Source: Sporothrix humicola
Lineage: Eukaryota; Ascomycota; Sordariomycetes; Ophiostomatales; Ophiostomataceae
Length of the DNA: 64,000 nucleotides
Assembly (NCBI GenBank): GCA_021396245.1
Contig: WNYE01000048.1
Span: 248,001 to 312,000 of the forward strand
Reading direction: 5' to 3'
The notes under the pieces: model-generated
Databases searched by the model: none
What the model was told of the DNA's origin: nothing
Seen by the model: the letters and a program-made list of their open reading frames with translations, nothing else
In this document: positions 22,079-32,212 of the stretch, piece by piece
How the letters are laid out: each line of letters begins with the position of its first letter
Position numbering within the stretch: the first letter of the stretch is position 1
Translations under genes and position numbers: made by a program

Positions 22079-23941
22079 CTACTGGGCCGTTTTGACTGTT
22101 CCAATAGCCCGCTGGATGAATGGGCTTTTGTGAACGGCAAGACGAATCTAAAAATGTCAGTACAGCGTCGGTTTTTTATTTTGAGGACAATTCGAAGTAC
22201 TTACTCTCTTTCCATAGACGTAAAGAATGAGGCCAAAGATGCAGGCCAGGCCGTGAAGAGTTCCTATGACAAAGAAGACAGACAAAATGCCGTCACGGGC
22301 AATCCAGTCACTAATAACAAATGTCATGATGAACGAAAAGACGGCCCGGCCAAAGGTCACGGCAGCATATCCTTCCTGGGCAGCCAGACGGTGGCAGTCT
22401 AGGAGATAGGCATTGGACACGAGCGAGACAATAGCCCCCGCAAACGTGGCCAGCCCGTAAAAGAAAACGGGAGCCATCCAGTGGCACTTGTAGTGCAGCG
22501 AGAGGCCAAAGCCCCAGAAGCCGCCGAGGCCAAAAATAAATGCAGGAATCAGCAGCAGATTGCGGAACTCGGGCTCGTAGACGCCATTGTTCTTGCGCGC
22601 CATGAAGGTGACCAGCCAGTCCAAGATGGGGCCGGGCAGAATATTGCCGAGAGAGCCACCGACAAACGAAGCAAGGACAGTCAGGCCGATCTGTGCAGTT
22701 GTAAAGTTGTACGGCGCCGAGCCGAAAATGGCGGAGAGGGACAGCGAAAAGGACGCCGAAAAGGCAATGGAACAGCCGTAGGCATAAGCACCCCAGGTAA
22801 CCGCTGGCAGCATGTAGACGCTAAACGGGGCCAGAATAGAGACAAGCAGACTGTCATTAGTGAAACGGTCGTTGTAGACTCTGAGGGAGGTCCAGTAGGA
22901 CATCTTCTTTTCAGTGGTGGCAGGCTGGTCTTCAAGATCAAAAGAGGAGACAGGATCGACTGTGACCTGCTGGACTTCCTTTGAGGCGGCAGTTGTATCA
23001 GTGACAGAATTGACCCCGGCATCGCTGTCACTCTCGCCATACAATGTCTCACGGACATCGGTGTTTAAACGAGAAGATCTGATGTAGGCCGTCTCGGGGC
23101 AGGTGAAGAAGAAAATAAGAGTGTAGGCCGACATAACGATAACCCTGAAGATGTTGGTCAGTATTCGATAAAAGACATTTATCAAGGGCAAACTCACGCA
23201 TATGTGAATGCCCAGTACCATGACTGGGCGGCGACAATCTGTGCTCCGATAACTTGTCCGCACGAATTGCCCGCCTGAAGACCGAAATGCCAAATGGCGA
23301 GATGGAAGCCACGTTCGTGGATGAAAAAAAGATCGCCAATCGTCGACGTCACTAGGTACTCAATAGCAGCCATGCCGAACCCGTGAATGGCACGTCCAGC
23401 GTAAAGATAGCCGATGCTGCGAATATTGGCGAGAATAATAGCGTAGCCGATAATGGCGACGATATTGCTCACCAAAAGGACTGGCCGTTTGCCCCAGATG
23501 CGCGCGGCGGGGCTTGAAATAATAACAGACAAGCCCACACACAAGAGCGCCACACTGACGCTCTGCGACACTTTGGACACGCTCGTTCCCAGATACTTGG
23601 CATAGGCCGTGTTGGATGGGTTGACAAAATTCAGTGTCCCAGACATGATGCCTGTGCCGATGGCGAGGTACACCGACAGGTAATTCTTTTGCCATTGCGG
23701 CCAGTCTAGAAGGTTAGCGAGATAACACTATTAAGAAATCTAGATTTGTTACCAACACTCCCGTACTTAACGGATCATTCGGCGAGTCGGACGGTTGTGG
23801 CACAAGAACGGTCTTGGCATGTCGGCCCGTCCCGTGCTTCAGGTTCCGGGTCAGGCCGAGATCCCGTTCCGTGTCCCGCCGGATGTGCATCGTCCCCGGC
23901 ACCTTTTCATCGGAGGCAGGCTCCAGAATCCAGAGTCCCAT
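22079..23941 (-). CDS. MFS transporter (DHA1-like), paralogue 1
   Basis: This is a major facilitator carrier of 563 residues, rebuilt from four exons on the minus strand: 23767-23941, 23198-23705, 22205-23144 and 22079-22147. Introns of 61, 53 and 57 nt have GTACGG, GTGAGT and GTAAGT donors with TAG, CAG and TAG acceptors. The N-terminus has the fungal signature NLKHGTGRHA...PQPSDSPNDPLNW. About twelve membrane segments can be placed: six in residues 60-250, a charged loop of about 100 residues, then six more. WGKRP after segment 2 is the loop 2-3 motif, and FFIHERGFHLAIWH follows segment 4. The last intron is supported by the paralogue: splicing replaces an unrelated tail with YGKRIRLAVHKS, matching YGKRLRLHVHES there. 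The substrate is unknown. The gene is divergent from the aldolase gene, with a shared 850-bp promoter region. Confidence 0.87.
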
Positions 23942-24790
23942 GGTGGTGGTCGAAGCCAATTGAATGCTACTCAAGGTATCGAGTAACAAAAAAAAAAAAA
24001 AGCAAAGTGGAAGATGTCGAGAATGGAATATGTCAAAAACGGAAGGTGCGAACTGACATAAATCACCAAGGCCACGAACTGTACCATCGTCTACGACAAC
24101 CTGCTATTTATTAAAAACGATTGCCATTCCAACTTTTACGTCCTCGATCAATCAATGCAGCGGAATTGTCCTGTGACCGCATGCAATTCGAGATGCTTCG
24201 CACATCATCTTGAATATCCTACCTTAAAATGAAGTATTCGCTATCCCGATCACATGGCCGACAAGGTTCAACATTTTCGGTGATGCTCAATAAGGACGAA
24301 GAATCTACAAGGATCTAATGAAGGCATCATGGAGGTATATGAGATGACACCATTGTTATCTTCACATTTGACAGTGACATCTCAGATATCGTGTGGCGCG
24401 TGTTGATCTTTGCCATTCTTCCTTCGCCTCGGCGTTGCAAATCGAGACAATGTCGGGGTAGAACTCCGGATATTCTGGCTAAAAACTACCACCGACCCAG
24501 TCAGCATCGCCGACTTACACAACTGTGACTCGTATGGACTGAATCTTGTGATATTGATTTTAATTGCGCAATTATGTATCTTGGATGTCGTGTGTGTCGT
24601 AAACTGTGCGAATGACTGAGCAAGATATGTCCTCTGAATTGTTAACACCAGATGTCAAAATGTCTCCTTATAAAGTAACTCTTTACCTGCATCTTGGCAG
24701 CAGACATCTAACCTAAAATTATTGGCTTCGGAAAAAAAAACTAAATATTACCCCATATCAAACACCAACAACCTCAATATCACATCCAAT
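23942..24790. promoter_or_regulatory. Divergent promoter region, MFS-1 / class II aldolase
   Basis: This 849-bp interval separates two outward-reading genes and probably drives both. TATAAAG at 24669-24675, 116 bp before the aldolase ATG, is a good TATA box. A weaker AT-rich element on the minus strand lies near 24104-24113, about 165 bp before the MFS ATG. An A13-14 run sits at 23988-24000. There is no coding sequence. Confidence 0.55.
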
Positions 24791-25711
24791 ATGGCACCTT
24801 CTGCAACGATCCTTGACGGCCAGTCGGACAACAACAAAAAATACGGCGGGCTGGGCAAGAGCAAAGACGGACGCACATTTTCAGTGCGGTCGTACCCTGC
24901 TTTCAAGACGCTCGAGGAGGAGAGACAGTACCGCAAAGAGCATCTAGCGGCAGCTTTCCGTGTCTTTGCCGACCACGGCTACGTTGAGGGCATTACTGGT
25001 CATATCTCTGTCCGCGACCCGATCTTGCCTGACCATTTCTGGCTGAATCCCATCTCGGTGCACTTTGCCCACCTCAAGACATCAGATCTTGTGCTGGTCA
25101 ACCCGGATGGTGAAGTTGTCGAGGGAGAGAGACCCATCCAGCCGGCAGCATTTGCCATCCATGCCGAACTCCTCAAGGCTCGTCCCGATATCAACTCGGC
25201 AGCCCATGCTCATTCCATCTATGGCAAGACCTACTCGGCCTTTGGCCGCGAGCTGGAGATGATTACGCAGGACTCGCTGCGCTTCTACAAACAGCACGCC
25301 GTCTACAAAAACTTTGGCGGCATTGTGTTCAACCGCGACGAAGGCATCCGCATCGCTGAGGCCCTTGGCACGACCAACAAGGCCGTCATTCTCCAGAATC
25401 ACGGCCTGTTGACCGTCGGAAAGACACCCGACGAGGCGGCATGGTGGTTCTTGGCCCTGGAGAATTTGTGCCAAGTACAGCTTCTTGCTGATGCAGCCGC
25501 GGCCGGCAGCGGTAATCAAAAGATCATCATTGACGAGGAGGCTGCCGTGTTTACCAACAAGCAAAGCGGAAGTAAGTTCAGTTGTGATAATTATTGTATG
25601 CTTTATTACATTCATTCACTAACATCTTCAGCACCCGAGAAAGGATGGCTGGCATTCCAGACATACTACGATGATGTGCTGATTCGCAGCAAGGGGGACT
25701 TTTTGAATTAG
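24791..25711 (+). CDS. Class II aldolase/adducin-domain protein
   Basis: Exons are 24791-25571 and 25632-25711, giving 286 residues. The 60-nt intron has a GTAAGT donor, CTAAC branch point and CAG acceptor; it is in frame and stop-free. Residues 45-270 form the class II aldolase/adducin N-terminal fold. Family landmarks are GYVEGITGHISVR at 63-75, HAHSIYGK at 139-146 with metal ligands His139 and His141, and QNHGLLTVGKT at 202-212 with the third ligand His204. Bacterial relatives cleave sugar phosphates such as fuculose-1-phosphate in a zinc-dependent retro-aldol reaction; the substrate of fungal members is usually unknown. The first ATG of the frame at 24791 is preceded by TATAAAG at -116. 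It sits between two transporters and beside a dioxygenase, which suggests a sugar-like or small-acid substrate (inference). Confidence 0.9.
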   Translation: MAPSATILDGQSDNNKKYGGLGKSKDGRTFSVRSYPAFKTLEEERQYRKEHLAAAFRVFADHGYVEGITGHISVRDPILPDHFWLNPISVHFAHLKTSDLVLVNPDGEVVEGERPIQPAAFAIHAELLKARPDINSAAHAHSIYGKTYSAFGRELEMITQDSLRFYKQHAVYKNFGGIVFNRDEGIRIAEALGTTNKAVILQNHGLLTVGKTPDEAAWWFLALENLCQVQLLADAAAAGSGNQKIIIDEEAAVFTNKQSGSKFSCDNYCMLYYIHSLTSSAPEKGWLAFQTYYDDVLIRSKGDFLN

Positions 25712-26161
25712 GAGTGTATGGCCGGTATCGAGATGGCTCTGGCAGACAATAGGAATATGGGCTTTTCAACATTACATTTCATGTATCGCTGGTTCATTTT
25801 GTTGTAACGTGTTTTCCCGTAAATAAGCATCACTAAAATGCTTGACTTTAAGTGCCGTGTTCCGTTCTCGTACTCTCTAAATCCGGAGATAGTGTTGATG
25901 TTGTTTCGCCGGCGTTTTGGGATTGTTGCGTCGTCTACGCTACGAATGGCGTCAACAACACCGGCGATGCTCTTTTAGGGAATTCTTACGGTCACACCAA
26001 TCGACGACATCGCATTTGCATCATGGCGACCACACTTAATGCAATAATGGCAAGATACAAATGTATCCCACAGAGGACCTATAATACTATCGTCTCCCTT
26101 CTAATGCCAAGAGACATAACTATGAGATACACTCGACGAGTCTCTAGATCCAACGCCCACA
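25712..26161. promoter_or_regulatory. Intergenic region upstream of the dioxygenase gene
   Basis: This 450-bp interval lies between two same-strand genes. It should hold the aldolase 3' UTR and the dioxygenase promoter. I saw no clear TATA box, and no coding sequence with family similarity. Confidence 0.45.
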
Positions 26162-27274
26162 ATGTCTACCACAACGACCACCACCACACCTGGCACGTAC
26201 CAGCTTCAACTCCGTACGCTCGACGGAAATGTCGTCCGGACAGTGTCGACCGAGCCGCCTCGGCTGGCAACGGCGGCTGAGATTCCGGTGATTGATATTT
26301 CTGGTCTATATGGCGACTTTGCAGCACGCAAAGAGCTGGCTGGCGAGGTCAAAAAAGCCGTCGAGACGTACGGTTTCTTTTACATCAAGAACCACGGCAT
26401 ACCCGAGGACGTCATTGAAAATGCCGGCCGCCATGCCAAGCTGTTCTTCCGCCAGCCGCGTGAAAAGAAAGAGCCGGCGTCGACGACACACTCCAAGTTC
26501 TTCAACGGCTGGTTCGATGTCCACACGCGCCGCACGAGTCCTGCTGAGCGCGCCGACAACAAAGAGGCCTTCTTCTACCGCTACCAGCCTGAAAATGACC
26601 CGCTGCACAAGGACGAGGCAGACCCAAAGTCCGTCCCCGAGGGCATCAAACCGTACATCCGCGGCGAGCAGTACATTTGGGATGCCACATCACACATTGA
26701 AGGGTTTGAGAGTGCCATCATCACCTATTGGCAGCACTGTCTGCAGTTGGCTCGGCGGCTGATCCGTGTCTTTGCGCTTGTGCTCGACCTCCCCGAAGAC
26801 TACTTTGACGCCGTCACGACCTACCCGGGCGCCGATGCCGTTCTCAATTTTTACCCGGGCCAGCCGGTCGACAACACAAAAGAAAAGAAGGACAATGGGG
26901 CCGAGATTGGCATCGGTTCGCACACAGATCTGCAGTGCTTCACTCTGCTCTGGCAGGACATGATCGGCGGGCTGCAGGTACTCGATGTAGACGGCCGCTG
27001 GATCAAGGCGAGCCCCATCGAGGGAACCATTGTCGTCAACACGGCCGATTTCCTGACGCGCCTGTCGAATGGCCGTTTCAAGTCGACTGTCCACCGCGTC
27101 TTCAACCAAAGCGAGCACGACCGCATCAGCATGCCTTTTTTCTTCGGCCCCAATCCCAACGAGACACTGAGTGTCGTGTCGACCTGCATTGACGAGGAGC
27201 ATCCGGCCAAGTACGAGCCCATTTCCTGTGGAGAGTACATGATGCGTCGTTTTGCCGCGTCGAAGCCGGAGTAG
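26162..27274 (+). CDS. 2-oxoglutarate/Fe(II)-dependent dioxygenase (isopenicillin N synthase-like)
   Basis: This is an intronless gene of 370 residues, standard for the family. Residues 40-130 form the DIOX_N region (IPVIDISGLYGDF, then GFFYIKNHGIP). The 2OG-Fe(II) oxygenase core is at about 220-340. The iron triad is visible: His254 and Asp256 in GSHTDLQCFTLLW, and His311 in STVHRVFN. Arg321 and Ser323 (RISMPFF) are the 2-oxoglutarate carboxylate binders. Enzymes of this class hydroxylate, desaturate or cyclise small molecules using O2 and 2-oxoglutarate; the substrate cannot be read from sequence. The N-terminus begins with a threonine run. The gene lies 450 bp after the aldolase gene and 806 bp before the second MFS gene, all on the plus strand, supporting a shared pathway (inference). 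Confidence 0.93.
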   Translation: MSTTTTTTTPGTYQLQLRTLDGNVVRTVSTEPPRLATAAEIPVIDISGLYGDFAARKELAGEVKKAVETYGFFYIKNHGIPEDVIENAGRHAKLFFRQPREKKEPASTTHSKFFNGWFDVHTRRTSPAERADNKEAFFYRYQPENDPLHKDEADPKSVPEGIKPYIRGEQYIWDATSHIEGFESAIITYWQHCLQLARRLIRVFALVLDLPEDYFDAVTTYPGADAVLNFYPGQPVDNTKEKKDNGAEIGIGSHTDLQCFTLLWQDMIGGLQVLDVDGRWIKASPIEGTIVVNTADFLTRLSNGRFKSTVHRVFNQSEHDRISMPFFFGPNPNETLSVVSTCIDEEHPAKYEPISCGEYMMRRFAASKPE

Positions 27275-28080
27275 ATTGATCATGGACTATTATTGAAAAT
27301 TACGAGCTATTATGGATTATATCTAATTTACTTTATCTCCGTTATATCGTGATGCTTCTTCTTATGTAATGTTTACTCTTCAAAAATAAAAAAAATTAAA
27401 AACAAATTAGAAGAAAAGGCAAAAGGAAAAGAAACCATTATTGTATCATGTGTAGTCATCCACATTTAGTATTCAAACAAAATTATGTGCCAACGAACAA
27501 ACACTGAAAAGAGAATAAGTAACTGCCTGGACTGATTGTTCCTGTCGATGGCGTCTTTATTTGGGATGCAACTCTCTGAGGAAGGCTGTCAGTTTCTTCT
27601 GGAAGAGCATGTTCGGCGATGTAAAAAGGAGGCAAACCAGACTAACCCAAAATGGCACCGCCGTCAACAAGACAGCCTCACTCAGCTTTTCGTTCATTTT
27701 CATCCCTGCTCGGCAATTCAAGTCGAGCAATGACAGGCACGGGAGCACGGGAATATCCTTCTTGTCTCCTTTTGTTTCCCAATGTCTCCTTTTTGTCTCC
27801 ATTTCTACCAGGATCAGTGGCAATAAATACTCCTGCCAACAGACAAGGGCCATCACGTTTAATACACCAGGATGGCGAGCTTGGATCTATTGATTGCAGG
27901 AGTTGATTTTGATTTTGTGGCGCGTCTAGATTCCATCAGAGCGTGTTTCCTAAAGAGCAGAGTGTAAACATATAAGTAACTTGCATCAACGTGCATCGTC
28001 AATTGTCGATCTTCACTGTATCCCTCTTTGATTTTATTCTCGTCAGTTTTACCTTGTATCTTCCAGCAACCATTATAATC
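27275..28080. promoter_or_regulatory. Intergenic region upstream of MFS-2
   Basis: An AT-rich 3' flank of the dioxygenase gene (27300-27520) is followed by the promoter of the second MFS gene. TATAAG at 27971-27976 lies about 110 bp before the MFS-2 ATG. Short frames here lack any domain. Confidence 0.5.
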
Positions 28081-29936
28081 ATGGGCCTCGGCGTTCTTGA
28101 ACCAAGGGACCGCTCCAAGGAAGTCCCGGGCACGGTGCAGCTCGAGGGAGAAGACGAAGCAACCCTTCGCTCAACGGCCAACCTCAAACACGGAACTGGC
28201 CGTCACGCCGACGTTGTCTTGGCTCCACAGCCTTCCGACTCTCCAAATGATCCGCTGAGTACGTTGACACGAGGATAGTGGCTCTTCAAACACATCGAGC
28301 TCGCACTGACACCCCCAGACTGGTCACATGGAAAGAAGCTGCATGTCGGCTATATTCTCTCCTTTGGCGCTGCCCTCGCTTCGGGCGTCAGCCAGTTCCT
28401 CAACCCGGCAGCCACGTCCATGGCCAAGACAATTGGCGCGAGCATTACCGACATGACACGTTCATCCAGTCTGGTGGTCCTGTTTCTCGGTATCGGTGCC
28501 ATTCTGTCCGCTCCTTTGGCAAGAATCTACGGAAAGAGGCCAGGTATGTTCTTCTGTTTTTTCTTTCTTTCTTTCTTTCTTTCTTTTCTTTCTTTTTTTC
28601 TTTTTATTATTTTATCAATTGTCCTCGGGCAACATCTACTAACCACTCTCTTTTAGTCATCTTTGCTTCTACTATTGGAAGCGTCATTGGTTACGGCATT
28701 ATCCTCGCCCATCCTGCCAACATGAAATACATTTACGCCGGCCGCGCTCTCTTTGGTTTCTTTTCTTCTCCCGTCGAATATCTCGTCAGTTCCAGCGTCG
28801 GTGATATCTTTTTCGTCCACCAACGCGGCTTCCACTTGGCTCTCTGGCACGTCTCGTTAAGCGGAGGCAATTCTCTCGGCCAGGCCATTGCTGCCCAGAT
28901 TGTTGCCCACCAGAGCTATATCTGGGCTTTCCGATATGCCGTTATTTTTACCGCCGCATATGCCGTTGTCTTTTTCTTTTTCGTCCCAGAGACGGCCTAC
29001 AACCGTTCCAAGACGCTCGAGATCGATATCACGGACGGAAATGTGTCTTCCAGCGACGGTGAGATCCAAGAATCAGACGAAAAGACAAAACCGCAACAGT
29101 CCTCAGTCGTCGCCAACAAAAACAACGTCAACGATGAAGAAAGCGGCCCGAGTTCCTCTTCGGAAAAGCCCGAATCATACCTCCACTCGCTCCATCTTTA
29201 TCACGGCCGTTTCAGCCACGAGAGCTACATCCGCTCGCTCCTTTCTCCCTTTGCCACTCTCCTCCTCCCCGGCGTTGCCTGGGCTGCGTATTGCTATGCC
29301 TGCACGGTTGCTTTCTCGATTGCCACGTCTCTCAGTCTTTCCAGCATTTTCGGTGCTGCTCCCTACAATTTCAGCACTGGCCACATCGGCCTGACTGTCT
29401 TGTCTCCTTTTGTCGGCGATGTTCTCGGAAATCTCGTGCCTGGGCCCGTCACAGATTGGCTTGCCGTCAAGCTGTCTCGCCGCAACAAGGGCGTCTATGA
29501 GCCGGAATTCCGTATTATTCTGTGCATCCCGGCGTTTCTCGCCAATCTGGCCGGCTACTGGGGCTTTGGCCTGGCTGTCCACAACAAAATCCACTGGTTT
29601 GCCCCCGTCTTCTTCTTCGGTCTCTCCGCCTTTGGCGGCCAGGTCTTGTCCCTTGTTTCCAACGCCTATCTTCTCGACTGCCATCGCCAGTATGCCCAGG
29701 ACGGCTATGCCATTGTCACGCTAGCCAAGGGCGTTTTGACGTTTGCGGCCGGCTTCTTTATCCACGACTGGCTTGCCCGTTCTGGCCCTGTCCAGGTTTT
29801 CTTTATCATCGGCATGATTAACTCGGTCGGTGCTCTCTGGGGCCTCTTCCTCTATTTCTATGGCAAACGGCTTCGCCTCCATGTCCACGAGAGCAAGTTT
29901 GTCAAGAATGCCCTGAGATGGGCTGGCAATAAATAA
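28081..29936 (+). CDS. MFS transporter (DHA1-like), paralogue 2
   Basis: This is a carrier of 560 residues from three exons: 28081-28258, 28319-28543 and 28657-29936. The introns are 60 nt (GTACGT donor, CAG acceptor) and 113 nt (GTATGT donor, CTAAC branch point, TAG acceptor). It is clearly a paralogue of the transporter at 22079-23941: both have NLKHGTGRHA...PQPSDSPNDPLNW at the N-terminus, GKRP after segment 2, RGFHLA.WH, a charged central loop and YGKR-R at the C-terminal end. The first intron is at the same position in both. The second lies after GKRP and is absent from the paralogue, while the paralogue has two introns missing here. About twelve membrane segments are expected. A TATA-like element lies 110 bp upstream. 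The substrate is unknown. Confidence 0.9.
28557..28605 (+). repeat. TTTC microsatellite inside MFS-2 intron 2
   Basis: A run of TTTC units, with T-run variants at its 3' end, lies within the 113-nt intron between donor and branch point. Length variation would change intron size but not the protein. Confidence 0.85.
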
Positions 29937-30400
29937 GGAGCGGTTGCAGCGGAGATGATTCAAAATGGACACTGTATAGCAGCATAATGGGCGACCTCCC
30001 CGTATTGAATAAGCATATATTGTAACTTTTATTTGTCCGCATCCATCCAAAGCCCACCCGAGTCCTATCTCGTGGCCTCATCCGTCTTTTTCCTCCAAAC
30101 GTAATACTCTGTCCTTGCATTGGCAACCGTATTCGTGGGAACATAAGAAAATAGTCGTAAAATATACCGATAAGGTATTACAGGAATCAAAAAGTATAAA
30201 AAGAGCGAAAGAGTAAAAGAATAAAAAGAATAACAAAAGTGAAAGGAGAACCGAAAATCAAACAAACCAAGACAATCATTGAAAGACCGTAAAGAAAGAA
30301 CAAACTCTAGCAACTCCACGAATGCAACGGAAGAAGAAGAAGAAAATAAAAAAGGTCTAAGAACAAAAGAGACCATCGAGCCAAAAAAGGACCCCGGAAA
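29937..30400. other. Convergent intergenic region, MFS-2 / REI1
   Basis: This is 464 bp of 3' flank shared by MFS-2 (+) and REI1 (-). The part from 30170 to 30370 is A-rich on the plus strand, which is T-rich on the coding strand of REI1. No gene is seen. Confidence 0.55.
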
Positions 30401-32212
30401 TCACGTCCGGCCAAGGAAGCGGAAGCTCTGGCCAATCGAGTTGGCGCTGAACTTGATCCGCCCCTTATCGGCTGCAATCTGCTGCGCCAGCTCGTGCCGC
30501 CGCTCCACCTTGAGCAGGTTCGCCTTGGCCTTGTCCGTCACGCCCGCCAGGCCCATCGTGTTGCGAGGAGCAGGACGCGTCGACACGGCCCGCGCCTGGG
30601 CTGCCTTTGTGCGCCGCGCCACCGCCGACGAGATCGCCGCCTGGTCTTCCTCGTTCTCCTCCTCCGTCTCAAACTCCACGCCCGCCTCGATCGCCAGCTG
30701 CATCTGCTTCTCCTGCTCCGCCAGCGACGGGTAGTTGTGCAGGTTCTGGCGGAAGTACCGGTTCAGCGACCGGTGGCCCACCGACCGGCCTGACGGCAGG
30801 TGCAGCTCGTGCTCGTCGTAGTACACGGCGTGGTTGTGCTTGTGTGCGTGCGAGTGCCATCCGTCCGGCTGGTGATGAGCCCGGGGATCCGTCTGTGTGT
30901 GGTGCGGGTGCTTGTCCAGGCGCTCGTACTGGTGGATGTGGTTGTCGGCCGGGACGGCAGTCAGATCTGCTGAGTCCAGCGACGATGCCGAGCTGTCCGT
31001 CTCCCAGCCGTCCTCCTCCTCCTCGCCAGTAATGTCGCTACCATCGGCCGTCGTCGTCTTGGTTGCGCGCTTAGCGCCGAGCTTGGCGGCGCCAATCTTC
31101 TTCTTCATCTCGCCATCCTCATTGTCGCTGTCGTCATCATCCTCATCGTCTTCCTCGTCCTCGGGGTCGCTATCCGAGTACGTGCCGCGGAAGTCGTAGA
31201 AATCGCCAATGTCCACCTGCTCCTCCAGCGTCATGTACGGAATGCTGCAGTGCGCCTTATCGCGCATGTGCGTCTGCACCGCAAACACGTCGCCCCGCAC
31301 CTTGCCGCATGTGATGCACGCATGGTCATCGCGGATCCGCGTCTCCAGATGGCTCAGCAGTCCCTCCAGGTCAACAAGGTACTGCTTCTCGGGAATGAAC
31401 ATGTTGTGGAACCGGCCCATGTGGGCCACACTGAGCGCAATCGTCGGCGATGCGTAGTTGCAGAACAGACACAGCTTGAGCGAGTGGGCAGGCTCCGACG
31501 GCTTGGCTGCGGGGACACCAGACTCCTCGTCTGCCACCACTTCCCCCTCCTCGTCGCCGGTCTCCGGGTCCAGAGGGTGCTCGCCCTTGCGCTGGGCAGC
31601 CGCCGAAAGACGAGGGTTGGCCGGGCGCTTAACGGGCGACGTGTCCTGCTCCTCGATCGTCGTCTTCTTCAGGCCCTCCACGACATGTGAGAACTCCTCC
31701 TCGGCCTCAGAGCCCACCGTCTCGATCTCTGTGTCGGCAGGGCCGGGCTGCACCTTATGCGTCGGCTCGCCGAGCGAAAACGTCGAGCTTATCACCGTGC
31801 TGGCCGCATCGTCCACCTGCGTCTTGCCGCCCTTGCCCTTCTTGGAACCCGCCTTGGCCGCCTTGGACTTGTGCTTCTGGCTGTTGATGTGGTTCTGGTA
31901 CGAGTTCTCGCTAAAGTATGTCTTTTGGCAAACGTCGCAGCTGCGCTCGTAACCGACACGGCCGGCCTCGGCCGCCGCGCCAGCCCGGTTCTGCAGCGCC
32001 TTCTCGGCAAACTGATCCGACGTGATCGGCGGCAGCGACACCACGCGGCGCTTCAGGTTGTACCGATGCCACTCGCCCTTCATGTGGTTCTTCTGCAGTT
32101 CGGCATTGCGAAACGCAACCTGGCACGAGTTGCAGCTGAACTGGTGCGTCGTCGATGTCGAGGCTTCGTCTGCCGGCTTGGTGGCGGGCCGGCCGCCTGC
32201 TATTGTTGTCAT
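30401..32212 (-). CDS. REI1: REI1/REH1-type cytoplasmic 60S biogenesis zinc-finger protein
   Basis: This is an intronless gene of 603 residues. It has four C2H2-type fingers arranged as in Rei1/ZNF622: Cys27/Cys30/His43/His49, Cys92/Cys95/His108/His114, Cys248/Cys251/His264/His269 and Cys299/Cys302/His315/His321. Hallmarks include FRNAELQKNHMKGEWHRYNLKRRV and GDFYDFRGTYS just after the last finger, and the C-terminal GHRSLNRYFRQNLHNYP segment, which in yeast Rei1 probes the polypeptide exit tunnel. A long acidic insert follows the fingers, and a His-rich segment lies around residues 440-475. In yeast Rei1 acts in the cytoplasm with Jjj1 to release Arx1-Alb1 from the pre-60S particle. The gene is divergent from the HECT gene. 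REI1 and REH1 are paralogues in yeast, so either name could apply. Confidence 0.92.
   Translation of the reverse strand: MTTIAGGRPATKPADEASTSTTHQFSCNSCQVAFRNAELQKNHMKGEWHRYNLKRRVVSLPPITSDQFAEKALQNRAGAAAEAGRVGYERSCDVCQKTYFSENSYQNHINSQKHKSKAAKAGSKKGKGGKTQVDDAASTVISSTFSLGEPTHKVQPGPADTEIETVGSEAEEEFSHVVEGLKKTTIEEQDTSPVKRPANPRLSAAAQRKGEHPLDPETGDEEGEVVADEESGVPAAKPSEPAHSLKLCLFCNYASPTIALSVAHMGRFHNMFIPEKQYLVDLEGLLSHLETRIRDDHACITCGKVRGDVFAVQTHMRDKAHCSIPYMTLEEQVDIGDFYDFRGTYSDSDPEDEEDDEDDDDSDNEDGEMKKKIGAAKLGAKRATKTTTADGSDITGEEEEDGWETDSSASSLDSADLTAVPADNHIHQYERLDKHPHHTQTDPRAHHQPDGWHSHAHKHNHAVYYDEHELHLPSGRSVGHRSLNRYFRQNLHNYPSLAEQEKQMQLAIEAGVEFETEEENEEDQAAISSAVARRTKAAQARAVSTRPAPRNTMGLAGVTDKAKANLLKVERRHELAQQIAADKGRIKFSANSIGQSFRFLGRT

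Noticed and set aside
25852..26280. 142-codon open frame between aldolase and dioxygenase
   Set aside because: It runs into the dioxygenase start in a different frame and gives no domain; it is promoter sequence.
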